Assembly: GCF_034932365.1 (NCBI RefSeq)
Contig: NZ_JAYGHR010000003.1
Span: 167,086-231,085 of the forward strand
Origin: Capilliphycus robustus
Lineage (GTDB): Bacteria > Cyanobacteriota > Cyanobacteriia > Cyanobacteriales > Microcoleaceae
Length of the DNA stretch: 64,000 nucleotides
Direction: 5' to 3'
Of this stretch, positions 8,940-18,119 are shown one piece after another; within the stretch, counting starts at the first letter, position 1, and each line of letters begins with the position of its first letter. Position numbers and translations under genes: made by a program. The notes under the pieces were generated by a model. It was given only the letters and a program-made list of their open reading frames with translations, was not told the DNA's origin and made no database searches.

Positions 8940-11681
8940 TTACGGAGTGTCTTGCAGGTTGTTACCGGGAAGATTGCTTACCGCTCGGTGCAAACGAGAC
9001 AAAGAACGGTTGTAACCAATAATCGCTTGCAGCAACTGGTTTTGAGCGCGAGTCAAGTCGGTTTCTTGGTTAATGACATCAAGCTGAGTTCCCACACCCG
9101 CCTGGAACCGCAACCGCGCCAAACGTAACGCTTCTGTTGCTTCTTCGACCCCTAAATTCGCCACCCCAATATTTTCAAAAGTCGCCTGCAAATCATAAAA
9201 GGCACTTTCTACTTCCAAGCGAATATCATTACGAAGTTCAGAATACCGTTCTTCTGCGATCGCAATATTAATCTCTTGCTGACGAGCATTCGCTTTCGCC
9301 AAACCCCCATCAAAGAAATTCCAGCGCATTTGTAACTGAATTGAATAACCATCGGCCCAACCTTGGTCTGCAAACGGATCACTGTTATCGGATAATATCC
9401 CTAAGACATTGTAGTTGGCGACTGTCGTTAAATTCGGTCGTTGTGCAGCACGGGCGTTAATTCGTCTTTGTTCAGCGAGATTGCGGTTAACCAATTCCTG
9501 TTCTAATTCCGCTCGGTTTTGGTAAGCCAGTACAATACTTTCGTCTAAAGTGAAATCCCAAGCCCCAGCCAGGGAGATGGCATCGGCGGCGATTAAGTTA
9601 ACATTTTGACTGACATTCAAAATATTCGCCAGTTCTCGCCGTCGGGTTCTTTGGTTACTAATCGCATTGGTTAAATCCTGCTGAACTCGTGATAACGTGA
9701 CTCGCGCCTGCAACACTTCAAATCGAGTTCCCACACCTGCTCGTTCTAAAGCTTCCGCATCTTCCAAACTTTTTTGGGAGTTGCGAACCGCAGCCCGTTG
9801 AATCTCGACTTCGGCATCAGCTTCTTGCAAATTATAATAGGCTTCGGTGACATCCAAACGCAATTGTTCAACACTGCGTTCAAACTCCAACCGCGCCAAA
9901 CGCAACTGTTCTTCAGCCGCTCTGATTCGCGCTCCTCGCGCCCCACTCAAGTCAAAATCATACTGAAGTTGGAATGTATTCTCAAACGTAGTCACCCCGT
10001 AAGTTCGGGAAAGAGAGATGGCTTGTTCTGGAGTCGCTCTGGCTTCGACCTCACGATTTCTCGCTGAGTTGGCAATATCGCTACTGGCACTAAAAGAGCG
10101 AGTTAGGGTTGAGATGTACGCTAGAGTCGGATAAAGATCTGCTTGAGCTGATCTCAAAGCTGCTAAATTTTGTTCGACTTGCAGTTCAAACACTCGGATT
10201 CCTTCGTTGTTGCGTCGGGCTAAGTCTACCGCTTGCGGTAAAGTAATCGGTACGGTTTCTTGAATTTCCACATCCCGAGGCTGATTTGGACGATACAAAG
10301 GATTAGAACTCGGAAAAGTAATCGGGGGCGGATTTGTTTCTAAGATGCCGCTTGGGGTCGGTTGCGGATAGGGTTCGTTAGGCGGACTGAGATTGGGGAC
10401 TTCTAAGGTTGGGGTGTCTGTTTCTTGAGCAATTTGTGGGGGAAGATTTGCACCCGGTGGTTGAGGAAGCATTCGAGACAGTTCAAATAAGTTGGGAGTC
10501 GGGTTGCTCGATTTTTCCCTATTTTCTGTCAGTGAGACTTCAACCGGATTTGGGGATTGGGGTTGTGATGCGGTTTGTGAACTGTTGCTGGGATTTAAGG
10601 CTGAAGGAATGGGACTCGGGTTGCTAGCCGAGGGTTTAACGGGATTTTCCTTAAATACTGTTTCCTCAGTAGGCTGGGAATTTTCAACGGTTGGGCGATT
10701 GCGGGCTTTAGGATAGATGAATTTATTGAGAATCCGTTGCACGGTGGAATCTGTTGGCGTCGGTTTAGTCGGATTTTCCTTAAATACTGTTTCCCCAGAA
10801 GACTGAGAATTTTCAACTTTTGGCGTTTGTGAACGACTCGTTGTGAAATGATTGAGAATTGACTGTTGGGCGGTGGAATTTGTCTGAGTCGGTTTAGTCG
10901 GATTTTCCTTAAATACTGTTTCCCCAGAAGACTGAGAATTTTCAACAGTTGGCGTTTGTGAACGACTCGTTGTGAAATGATTGACAATTGACTGTTGGGC
11001 GGTGGAATCTGTTGGCGTCGGTTTAGTCGGATTTTCCTTAAATACTGTTTCCCCAGAAGAGTGAGAATTTTCAACAGTTGGTGTTTGTGAACGACCCGTT
11101 GTGAAATGATTGAGAATTGACCGTTGGGCGGTGGAATTTGTCTGAGTCGGTTTAGTCGGATTTTCCTTAAATACCGTTTCCCCAGAAGAGTGAGAATTTT
11201 CAACAGTTGGCGTTTGTGAACGACTCGTTGTGAAATGATTGAGAATTGACCGTTGGGCGGTGGAATTTGTTGGCGTCGGCTTCACAGGATTTTGCTTGAA
11301 CGCCCTCTGCACTGAAGACTCAGCCTTATTCAGTGTCAGTTTCTCCGTTGCAGTTGAGGGTGTCAAACGATTGAGAATCCGTCGTTGTGAAGGTTTAGTC
11401 GGATTTTCCTTCCAAGAAGCCTCTAAGGGGTCAGAATCCGCCTGTGAGGGTTGGTGTAAAAGTTCTGAGGGTTGATTTTTGGCTTGGGCTGCATCGGCGG
11501 TAGATTGGGCTGATTGAGATTTAGCCAAATTTTGCTTAAAACTCCTCTGAGAAATAGAGTTTTCAGTCGATGTCTTCTCGGTGGATTCAACCGAGACTGG
11601 GACTGCTATCCCTTGTCCTAAATAGGTAAATGTAATGGCACCGCTCACTCCCACAGCCATTAAATTGTGAAAAACAGGCAT
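8940..11681 (-). CDS. TolC-family outer membrane efflux protein with long repetitive N-terminal extension
   Basis: The C-terminal half (about 475-910 of 913 residues) has the two tandem outer-membrane-efflux-protein repeats of TolC. The first begins ITLPQAVDLARRNN and the second ends in the coiled-coil LARLRFQAGVGTQLDVINQ region. TolC trimers form the outer-membrane duct for type I secretion and RND/ABC efflux pumps. A hydrophobic signal-like stretch occupies residues 6-27. Residues about 30-470 are low-complexity, rich in Pro/Ser/Thr/Asn, with five 43-residue repeats. TolC proteins are usually 450-550 residues, so the extension nearly doubles the protein. There are no pump genes beside it. 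Start taken at the first ATG; no strong ribosome-binding site seen. Confidence 0.88.
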   Translation of the reverse strand: MPVFHNLMAVGVSGAITFTYLGQGIAVPVSVESTEKTSTENSISQRSFKQNLAKSQSAQSTADAAQAKNQPSELLHQPSQADSDPLEASWKENPTKPSQRRILNRLTPSTATEKLTLNKAESSVQRAFKQNPVKPTPTNSTAQRSILNHFTTSRSQTPTVENSHSSGETVFKENPTKPTQTNSTAQRSILNHFTTGRSQTPTVENSHSSGETVFKENPTKPTPTDSTAQQSIVNHFTTSRSQTPTVENSQSSGETVFKENPTKPTQTNSTAQQSILNHFTTSRSQTPKVENSQSSGETVFKENPTKPTPTDSTVQRILNKFIYPKARNRPTVENSQPTEETVFKENPVKPSASNPSPIPSALNPSNSSQTASQPQSPNPVEVSLTENREKSSNPTPNLFELSRMLPQPPGANLPPQIAQETDTPTLEVPNLSPPNEPYPQPTPSGILETNPPPITFPSSNPLYRPNQPRDVEIQETVPITLPQAVDLARRNNEGIRVFELQVEQNLAALRSAQADLYPTLAYISTLTRSFSASSDIANSARNREVEARATPEQAISLSRTYGVTTFENTFQLQYDFDLSGARGARIRAAEEQLRLARLEFERSVEQLRLDVTEAYYNLQEADAEVEIQRAAVRNSQKSLEDAEALERAGVGTRFEVLQARVTLSRVQQDLTNAISNQRTRRRELANILNVSQNVNLIAADAISLAGAWDFTLDESIVLAYQNRAELEQELVNRNLAEQRRINARAAQRPNLTTVANYNVLGILSDNSDPFADQGWADGYSIQLQMRWNFFDGGLAKANARQQEINIAIAEERYSELRNDIRLEVESAFYDLQATFENIGVANLGVEEATEALRLARLRFQAGVGTQLDVINQETDLTRAQNQLLQAIIGYNRSLSRLHRAVSNLPGNNLQDTP
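10642..11286 (-). repeat. Five in-frame 129-bp repeats inside the TolC-like gene
   Basis: The recurring ATTTTCCTTAAATAC-like block (minus strand encodes VFKENP) recurs every 129 bases at about 10642, 10771, 10900, 11029, 11158 and, diverged, 11287. Each unit encodes 43 residues of the type VFKENPTKPTxTxSTAQ...SILNHFTTSRSQTP.VENS.SSGET. The three central units are nearly identical, which points to recent expansion or homogenisation. Confidence 0.92.
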
Positions 11682-11835
11682 AAGTTTTTTTACTGCGTCT
11701 GCAAGTCCAGAAACAATTTTAGAGCAATCAGGGTATGCTGCTACACAGAATCAAGTGGGGAAAGTAGAACATAATCAAGAGTCGCAGTCTGAGAAAACGA
11801 CAATCACCCTATTTGAGAGTTAGGCATCACAACCC

Positions 11836-13167
11836 CTAGTCGCTCAAGGCCATTGAGATCAACTCCTCGACATCAGTTACAGGTAAAATCGGGACGTTTA
11901 GCTGTGCAGAAAGTTCCCCTACACTCATATCATCCAGAAATAATGTGTCTTCGTGTTTCAGCATAACCGAGGGAAGCAATATTCCATCGCCTAAATCTTT
12001 CCCTTTGAGACTCTCAAGTAAATCTTGACCCGTAAGCAAACCAGTAACGCTGATGGTTTGTCCCCAGTATTGACTGCACAATGGGACCATCTCAACGGTT
12101 AATCCCGAAATTTGATTCAATCGTTGAACGACCGGACGAAAGGCGACTTCGACTGCATTTCCCACAACCCAAGTGAATTTTCGAGGGGTTTGTCTAGAGT
12201 TGGGAAATTTAGCGATCGCTGTTTCAAATTCTTGCAGAAATTTGCGAATTGATCCCACTCCATTGCCAATTTGAGGATAATCTTCATAATGGCTCGTTGG
12301 CGGTAATTCTTGACGCGCAATCAAAAACCATTCATCGGCTAGCCAAACACTATTTTTCCTTTGTTTTTGCTGTAGTTTTTCTTGTATCGTTTGCACTTGA
12401 GCAATCACTTCTGCGGCTTTTTCTGGAGTCACGGGAATGAGTTCATCTTCAACGGGACGAAACCGCGTTAACCCCACAGGAACCACTGCAACTGAGGCGA
12501 CTGTCGGAATTTCTCCCCTCGTAAATTGAGTTAAATCTTGTAAGGTTTTTTCTAAATGTTGACCATCATTAATTCCCGGACAAACGACAACTTGAGCGTG
12601 AATTTGCAGGCGGTTTTCTTGGAACCATTGCAGTTGTTTTAAGATGTCTCCCGCACGGGCATTTTTCAACAAACGAATTCGCACATCGGGTTCTGTTGCA
12701 TGAACAGAAACATAAAGCGGAGAGAGTCGCATTTGTGCAATGCGTTCCCATTCTCGTTGAGGTAAATTGGTTAAAGTTAGATAAGAACCGTATAAAAAAC
12801 TTAGGCGATAATCATCATCTTTGAGATAAAGGGTTTCTCGTTTTCCGGGGGGTTGCTGATCAATAAAACAAAACGGACAGCGATTATTACACTGTATCAA
12901 ACCATCAAATAATGCGGTTTCAAACTCTAATCCCAAATCATCATCGTAGTCTTTTTCTATTTCGATCTGATGAACTTTTCCGCGACTATCCAGCACTTTT
13001 AATTCGAGAATTTCATCCGCACATAAAAATTGATAGTCAATTAAATCACGGGGAGGCTGTCCGTTAATGGAAATAATTGCATCTCCGGGTTCAAAGCCAA
13101 TTTCAGAGGCTATCGAATCAGCAAGAACTTTAGTAATTTTAGCAGGACGAATGGAACGGGTACTCAT
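11836..13167 (-). CDS. PDZ-like / radical SAM / DUF512 protein
   Basis: The 443-residue protein starts with a PDZ-like domain (about 10-75, EPGDAIISINGQPPRDL). A radical SAM-type CNNRCPFCF motif (Cx3Cx2C) follows near 92-100, then the C-terminal DUF512 region. This architecture matches a conserved cyanobacterial family of putative FeS oxidoreductases (TIGR03279-type, from memory). The reaction is not known. It reads away from uppP on the same strand, about 80 bp downstream. Confidence 0.88.
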   Translation of the reverse strand: MSTRSIRPAKITKVLADSIASEIGFEPGDAIISINGQPPRDLIDYQFLCADEILELKVLDSRGKVHQIEIEKDYDDDLGLEFETALFDGLIQCNNRCPFCFIDQQPPGKRETLYLKDDDYRLSFLYGSYLTLTNLPQREWERIAQMRLSPLYVSVHATEPDVRIRLLKNARAGDILKQLQWFQENRLQIHAQVVVCPGINDGQHLEKTLQDLTQFTRGEIPTVASVAVVPVGLTRFRPVEDELIPVTPEKAAEVIAQVQTIQEKLQQKQRKNSVWLADEWFLIARQELPPTSHYEDYPQIGNGVGSIRKFLQEFETAIAKFPNSRQTPRKFTWVVGNAVEVAFRPVVQRLNQISGLTVEMVPLCSQYWGQTISVTGLLTGQDLLESLKGKDLGDGILLPSVMLKHEDTLFLDDMSVGELSAQLNVPILPVTDVEELISMALSD

Positions 13168-13247
13168 CTTAACTTTTCCTCTGGGATGTTAGGCGTTAGT
13201 AGAAATTTCTCCCAACCAACACCTAACGACTGAATCATGTACTCAAC

Positions 13248-14117
13248 TTATATATTATCTAAAACTCCTCCACTGACTGCCACTAAGATAGCGACACCAA
13301 AAGCCAATCGATACCAAACAAACACCCAGGTATTTTGAGTTTGTAAAAAACGAATTAACCAAGCAATGGCGAGGTAGGAAAATACAGCCGATGAAATGAC
13401 TCCAGCAACTAGGGAGACTGCGCCAATATTACCCAATCCATTCTCTAATAATCCTTTTAATTCGACTAAACCTGCTAGAGTAATGGCAGGAATTCCTAAA
13501 AGGAAGGAAAAACGAGCCGCAGTTGCGCGTTCAAGTCCCATAAAAAGCCCGGCGGTAATGGTTGAACCGGAGCGAGAAACGCCAGGAACTAAAGCTAAAG
13601 CTTGAGCCAATCCCATTAATACACCATCTCGCACATCAAGCTGTTCATAATTTCGCTTGCGAGTGCCAGTTTTTTCGGCTAATCCTAATAGCAATGCCAT
13701 CACAATTGAAGCCACAGCAATAGAAATGGTATTGCGTAAAGGGGAGTTATCAAAATCGGGAATAAAGATTTTAATTAACAACCCAAAAAAAACGATAGGG
13801 ATTGTTCCCAAAGCAATTCCTAAAGCAAGGCGAAACTCAGAAGATTGATAATTTGAATGCCTGATTGCCTTAAATGCACCAACTGTAACCTGTGTCAAGT
13901 CATTCCAAAAATACCACAGCACTGCGGCGATACTTCCGAGTTGAATCACGGCGGTAAAGGCAACACCGGGATCTCCCCAACCCAATGCTACGGGTACAAC
14001 CTTCAAGTGTGCCGTACTACTAATTGGCAAAAATTCGGTTAGTCCTTGGACTATCCCTAAGATAATTGCCTGAAATACATTAATCTCTGTTGTTGTCAGT
14101 ACAGTTGATGGTTCCAC
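13248..14117 (-). CDS. uppP: Undecaprenyl-diphosphatase
   Basis: A 289-residue polytopic membrane protein of the BacA/UppP family, which dephosphorylates undecaprenyl diphosphate to recycle the lipid carrier for peptidoglycan and polysaccharide synthesis. Both signatures are present: QGLTEFLPISSTAHL near the N-terminus (catalytic Glu) and PGVSRSGSTITAGL in the middle. Many hydrophobic helices are visible. Start taken at the ATG giving MEPSTVLTTTEINVFQ. Confidence 0.95.
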   Translation of the reverse strand: MEPSTVLTTTEINVFQAIILGIVQGLTEFLPISSTAHLKVVPVALGWGDPGVAFTAVIQLGSIAAVLWYFWNDLTQVTVGAFKAIRHSNYQSSEFRLALGIALGTIPIVFFGLLIKIFIPDFDNSPLRNTISIAVASIVMALLLGLAEKTGTRKRNYEQLDVRDGVLMGLAQALALVPGVSRSGSTITAGLFMGLERATAARFSFLLGIPAITLAGLVELKGLLENGLGNIGAVSLVAGVISSAVFSYLAIAWLIRFLQTQNTWVFVWYRLAFGVAILVAVSGGVLDNI

Positions 14118-14230
14118 GAGGTTTTGACTGAAAATTTTGAACGATTGGTAATGAACCCTTCCTACGGTGCATCACCTAGTAACAGTGTGGCATTCTCACC
14201 TAGCAACGGCAAGTCTAGTCTCAATTAAAG

Positions 14231-15796
14231 CTACTCGTCAATTTCACCTCTTTTCCCTTGTACCCCTTCAATAATACGGGAAAGTTCGCTTTTTTCATTG
14301 ATACTAATGCGAGTGGGAGAGCCACTAATAATTCGTTCATAATCCCTAAAGGAATCGGTAATCCGAGGGCCTCTTTCGGTAATTGTATATTCTCGGATGC
14401 CTTTATCGTGCCATGAACCTCTCATTTTGAACACGTTGAGCGCTCGAGACATTTCTCCCCGAATTTCTACATATTGCAGCATCAAAATGGTATCGGTGAT
14501 GGTAGAAATATGAGAATCAGTAATCGAGTGAGAACCCATAAATTGATCGGTTGTATTGGTAAAAAATCCAGTAATTTCTTCTTGTTTGGCGTATCCGGTT
14601 ACTCCAATGACAAACTGTCGAAACGCATTATTACTAACCCCTCTTGCTAGAGCTGATAAAGAATCAATGGCAATCCGAGCGGGTTTAAATTCCTGAATTT
14701 CTGATTTAATAATTTGCAGATGATCTTCGACTCCGGCTGATTCGGGATAACTACACAAAATTCTGAGTAATCCTTTGCGTTCCATGCCTTCAAAGTCAAT
14801 GCCCCAAGAGTTGGCATTTCTCAGCAATTGAGCGCGAGATTCTTCATAGGCAAATAATATTGCCCGTTCACCGTTTTGGCAAGCATTATTGAGAAAAACA
14901 CTAACCAATAAAGTTTTTCCGGTTCCTGTTGCTCCGGTTGCCAAAATAATCGAGTCTTTAAAAAATCCACCCCCACACATTTGGTCCAGGGTTTCATCTC
15001 CAGAAGAAACTCTCGCATTTGATGAACGTTGAGTCAGTCGCATGGCTCCTAATGGGAAGATACTAATACCGTTATTCGTAATGGTAAAGGGGAATTCTCC
15101 TTTCATGTGAGTGGTTCCCCGCAGTTTGAGAATTTCCATCGTCCGACGACGACGTTCTCCTTCTAAAACGTTGCGGACAATCATCACATTATCCGAGACG
15201 AATTCTTCGACCCCAAAACGAGCAACCGGGCCATATTCTTCTTCTCGTTCTGTTGTCATAATCGTCGTGGCTCCGACTTGTTTTAAACGAGCCACTAACC
15301 GAAAAATTTCCCGTCTGACGACGCCTGCGGCTTCGTATTGTTGGAAAACGGCTGTCACGGAGTCAATGGAAACTCGTCGGGCTTTATATTTGCGAATGGC
15401 GTATTGAATGCGTTCAATCAGGGCGGATAAGTCAAAGTTTCCGACAATATCTTGACCTTCGGGATCGGGAGAAGCATCCAAAATAAAAAGTTTCCCCTGC
15501 TCGACTAATTCCTGTAAATCCCAACCGAAACTAGAGGCGTTTTTAATAATATCATTAGGAGATTCTTCAAAGGTAACAAAGATACCGGGTTCATCAAAAT
15601 TTATAATTCCGTTGTAGAGAAACTGAACTGCAAACAGAGTTTTACCTGTGCCTGATGTACCACTGACTAAAGTTGTTCTTCCTAAGGGCATTCCGCCATG
15701 ACTAATGTCATCAAAGCCTTCGATCATCGTTCGGATTTTTTGAACGCCAATAAGTTTACGTCCATTGGTGTTCGCGTCTTGACTGTTTTCACTCAT
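14231..15796 (-). CDS. kaiC: Circadian clock protein KaiC (autokinase/autophosphatase/ATPase)
   Basis: KaiC is the central hexameric ATPase of the cyanobacterial clock; its phosphorylation state cycles under KaiA (stimulation) and KaiB (opposition). The 521-residue product keeps the exact numbering of the Synechococcus elongatus protein at key sites. Walker A Lys52/Thr53 (CI) and a second GATGTGKT (CII) are present, as are the catalytic Glu77/Glu78 pair and EES in CII. The phosphorylation sites are Ser431/Thr432 in HISTITD. The C-terminal A-loop region (ERIISGSPTRI) is conserved. It is last in kaiA-kaiB-kaiC, 210 bp after kaiB. Confidence 0.98.
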   Translation of the reverse strand: MSENSQDANTNGRKLIGVQKIRTMIEGFDDISHGGMPLGRTTLVSGTSGTGKTLFAVQFLYNGIINFDEPGIFVTFEESPNDIIKNASSFGWDLQELVEQGKLFILDASPDPEGQDIVGNFDLSALIERIQYAIRKYKARRVSIDSVTAVFQQYEAAGVVRREIFRLVARLKQVGATTIMTTEREEEYGPVARFGVEEFVSDNVMIVRNVLEGERRRRTMEILKLRGTTHMKGEFPFTITNNGISIFPLGAMRLTQRSSNARVSSGDETLDQMCGGGFFKDSIILATGATGTGKTLLVSVFLNNACQNGERAILFAYEESRAQLLRNANSWGIDFEGMERKGLLRILCSYPESAGVEDHLQIIKSEIQEFKPARIAIDSLSALARGVSNNAFRQFVIGVTGYAKQEEITGFFTNTTDQFMGSHSITDSHISTITDTILMLQYVEIRGEMSRALNVFKMRGSWHDKGIREYTITERGPRITDSFRDYERIISGSPTRISINEKSELSRIIEGVQGKRGEIDE

Positions 15797-16006
15797 AATC
15801 TTTAGGTTGAAAAATCCACCTCTAATGCTAGAATATTATTTCCCTATTGCTACATTTACCACAAAATAGGGATTGGCTGTGCAGATTGTTGGCAGATGTC
15901 AAAGAACAGTGGGTGTTCTCAGTCACGGGCAAACTGGGGATAACTGTTACTTTTGTCAAGAAAGATCATTGAAAGGGGTTGTTGATGTCCTGCTACACCG
16001 AACACT

Positions 16007-16321
16007 TCAGAGGTTCAGTCCATCATCACCTAACTCTTCATAGAGCAAGTCTAGCCCAATTAAGACTTTTTCTCGATCTGAAAGGTCTCCTATAATTTTT
16101 CGGACTGGTGGAGGTAGAATTTTCGACAGCGTGGGTGTCGCCAGAATTTTATCCTCTTCTGCCAGTTGAGGGTTTTTGAGAACGTCAATCACTTTCAACG
16201 CATAAACTCCCTGAAACTCTTGTTCTAAGATTTCTTTAAGCGTTTTCAAGGCTCGCACAGAGTTCGGGGTATTCCCGGCAACGTAGAGCTTGAGAACATA
16301 GGTTTTTTTTAATGGACTCAT
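16007..16321 (-). CDS. kaiB: Circadian clock protein KaiB
   Basis: The 104-residue product has the family length and the thioredoxin-like KaiB signature: TYVLKLYVAGNTPNS at the N-terminus, then KVIDVLKNPQLAEEDKILATPTL and PPPVRKIIGDL. KaiB switches fold, binds phosphorylated KaiC and sequesters KaiA. It lies 163 bp downstream of kaiA and 210 bp upstream of kaiC on the same strand. Confidence 0.98.
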   Translation of the reverse strand: MSPLKKTYVLKLYVAGNTPNSVRALKTLKEILEQEFQGVYALKVIDVLKNPQLAEEDKILATPTLSKILPPPVRKIIGDLSDREKVLIGLDLLYEELGDDGLNL

Positions 16322-16484
16322 AAACTTTCAGGGATAGCTTGACAGATAAATTTTATCGTGAATGGCTTTCCTCTCCGGCTTTGTTTCCCTTTTGTTAAAG
16401 GTTATTGCAAATCTTAATTCAGTGTTTACTAAACGTTTTATTTTTTGACGTGAAAATCTGATCTTGAGTTTTATTTTCTCAACC

Positions 16485-17426
16485 CTAAGAATCTCTCGGA
16501 ATTGAGCGTCGATACATTTCACATAAATGCGCCACCATATCAATTAGAGTGAGGCGGTAATCGAGTAAGACATCTTCACTGCGTCCTTCGAGTTTCAGTT
16601 GTTTGGAGAAATTATCCATCAATTCCATGTGAATTTCGACGATACGAGTTACCGGAACATCGGCAAAAAACGCAATGTTAACATATTCATCGATTTTATT
16701 ATTCAGGGTTTTATCTGCTGAAAAATAACTCAGAACGATTTGACGATATTTCAATTTAAGCTGATCGAGCAATTCCTGTCGCTCGGCGGGAGGCAAATTT
16801 CGCAGGAAGTTCTGAGGACTTCGTTTGTAGTAAACTCCTAAATATCCTAAGCGTTCATGTAGTTTCTCAGCCAGTCGTCTCTGCTGACGCATGATAAAGT
16901 TGGTCAACTCCGTCGGTTCATTGGCGTCTAGGGAGTCATCCGTCAGACGAGTCGTAACGGCTTGAGTAATAAATTGACTGATGGCTTTGTCTACATAACC
17001 GTTGATTTGATTGAGTTGATTCACATTGATATGAACTTCACTATTGTGATAGATGTAGTTCGTTGTTAGTGTCGGTGTCTGAGTTGATTGGGAAGAATCA
17101 CTCGGTTCGGGTGTCTGTTGAGTCTGAGGCGGCTTGATATGAGCATCCAAGATGACGGTTGGTAAAGAGATATTTTGGTGTTGCAGTTGCTCGACTAATA
17201 GAGTCAGATCGATTTCCTCCTGCACAATTAAACAGTCGAGTTGCTCTCTTTCCTGACTGACGTATTGGAGTAACTCTTCGATCGAATGGACCAGAACGAC
17301 AGCATAGCGATCGCTCTGCAAACTAGACATAACCGATTCAGCCATCTGTGTTGATGGCACAAACAAACAAATTGAGAGCTGTGGACGCCACACGGTCGTT
17401 GAGGTTGAAGTTAAGTTACCCGCCAA
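16485..17426 (-). CDS. kaiA: Circadian clock protein KaiA
   Basis: KaiA binds the KaiC C-terminal tail and drives KaiC phosphorylation. The product has an N-terminal pseudo-receiver domain (about 15-105), a polar linker (PQTQQTPEPSDSSQSTQTPT) and the conserved helical KaiA domain (about 170-313: RLGYLGVYYKR, PPAER, FFADVPVTRIVEIHMELMD, LCEMYRRSIPR). Length 313 versus 284 in Synechococcus elongatus. The start is uncertain. TTG at 17426 has no well-placed Shine-Dalgarno; an AAAGGAG lies about 21 bases upstream and would better suit an in-frame CTG four codons earlier. The pseudo-receiver fold starts only after residue 15, so the exact start does not affect the call. Confidence 0.95.
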   Translation of the reverse strand: MAGNLTSTSTTVWRPQLSICLFVPSTQMAESVMSSLQSDRYAVVLVHSIEELLQYVSQEREQLDCLIVQEEIDLTLLVEQLQHQNISLPTVILDAHIKPPQTQQTPEPSDSSQSTQTPTLTTNYIYHNSEVHINVNQLNQINGYVDKAISQFITQAVTTRLTDDSLDANEPTELTNFIMRQQRRLAEKLHERLGYLGVYYKRSPQNFLRNLPPAERQELLDQLKLKYRQIVLSYFSADKTLNNKIDEYVNIAFFADVPVTRIVEIHMELMDNFSKQLKLEGRSEDVLLDYRLTLIDMVAHLCEMYRRSIPRDS

Positions 17427-17524
17427 AGAGTCACTCAGAGATCCAGTCTCCTTTACTAATATTTCGTGAGTCTATAAAAGATTTAATCATAAATTGTAAC
17501 TAATCGTGAACTACCCGACGCTGA

Positions 17525-17715
17525 TACGATCGTATAAAGGGTGAGCTTGTGTTCTCAACGGGGAGTGCGGAAGAAATTGGACTTCCCCCTAAAACACCAA
17601 CAGACGGCGGTTCCATCCGTCTTGATCGTTGTGATCCCTTGATTGTTGGCTTGGCTGAATCGGGCGGCTTTCATCCCGACACTCACCTTTGAGGTAGAGC
17701 GCGGGACAACAGCCT
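17525..17715 (+). pseudogene. Remnant of an IS200/IS605-type element: TnpB C-terminal tail plus right-end hairpin
   Basis: A frame without a start (17525-17692) ends in EESGG-like text (LAESGGFHPDTHL then stop). Directly overlapping it, GGCGGCTTTCATCCCG pairs imperfectly with CGGGACAACAGCC downstream. From memory this GGCTTTCATCCC...GGGACxxCxGCC pattern is typical of the right end (and omega-RNA 3' end) of cyanobacterial IS200/IS605 elements. Nothing else of the element was found, so it is at best a decayed end. It accounts for most of the 330-bp spacer between kaiA and the next gene. Confidence 0.4.
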
Positions 17716-17758
17716 AATCGTTAAAAGTGTTTTCAGGAAGTCAATTGAGTTTGAGAGT

Positions 17759-17986
17759 TTAATAAGCTAATGTTTCTAAGGTTTCTCGCAAATAAGTGCG
17801 AACCAGGCGATCAAGATTGATCTGAGGCTGCTGTTCGGGGTAATCTTGGTGTTCGAGCTGCCAGCGTTGAAATCCCGAACTAGAAGCAATGGCTTGTTTG
17901 AGACTGTGCCAAATTTGAGAGTCTTCTTGTAATCGGGGAGTGGCCACCGCGTCATTTTCTGGGAGGGTGGAAGTTGATTTAGCCAT
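17759..17986 (-). CDS. Small hypothetical protein upstream of kaiA
   Basis: A 75-residue, hydrophilic protein with the helical text SQIWHSLKQAIASSSGFQRWQLE and a C-terminal LDRLVRTYLRETLETLAY. I do not recognise a family with a known function. The composition and codon use look like real coding sequence, and the ATG at 17984-17986 begins an uninterrupted frame. It lies upstream of kaiA on the same strand, separated by the IS remnant. No membrane segment or signal. Confidence 0.6.
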   Translation of the reverse strand: MAKSTSTLPENDAVATPRLQEDSQIWHSLKQAIASSSGFQRWQLEHQDYPEQQPQINLDRLVRTYLRETLETLAY

Positions 17987-18119
17987 AATCGGTCACCAAA
18001 TAAACAATAAAGTTGGAATGATTTGCAAGCTTCACTCTATTTTTACAAATTATTACGGCAAATGCCTGTAGCTGTGAACACCGTCTAAGGCTTAGGTGGG
18101 CTGGGTGGGTTCTGAACTG

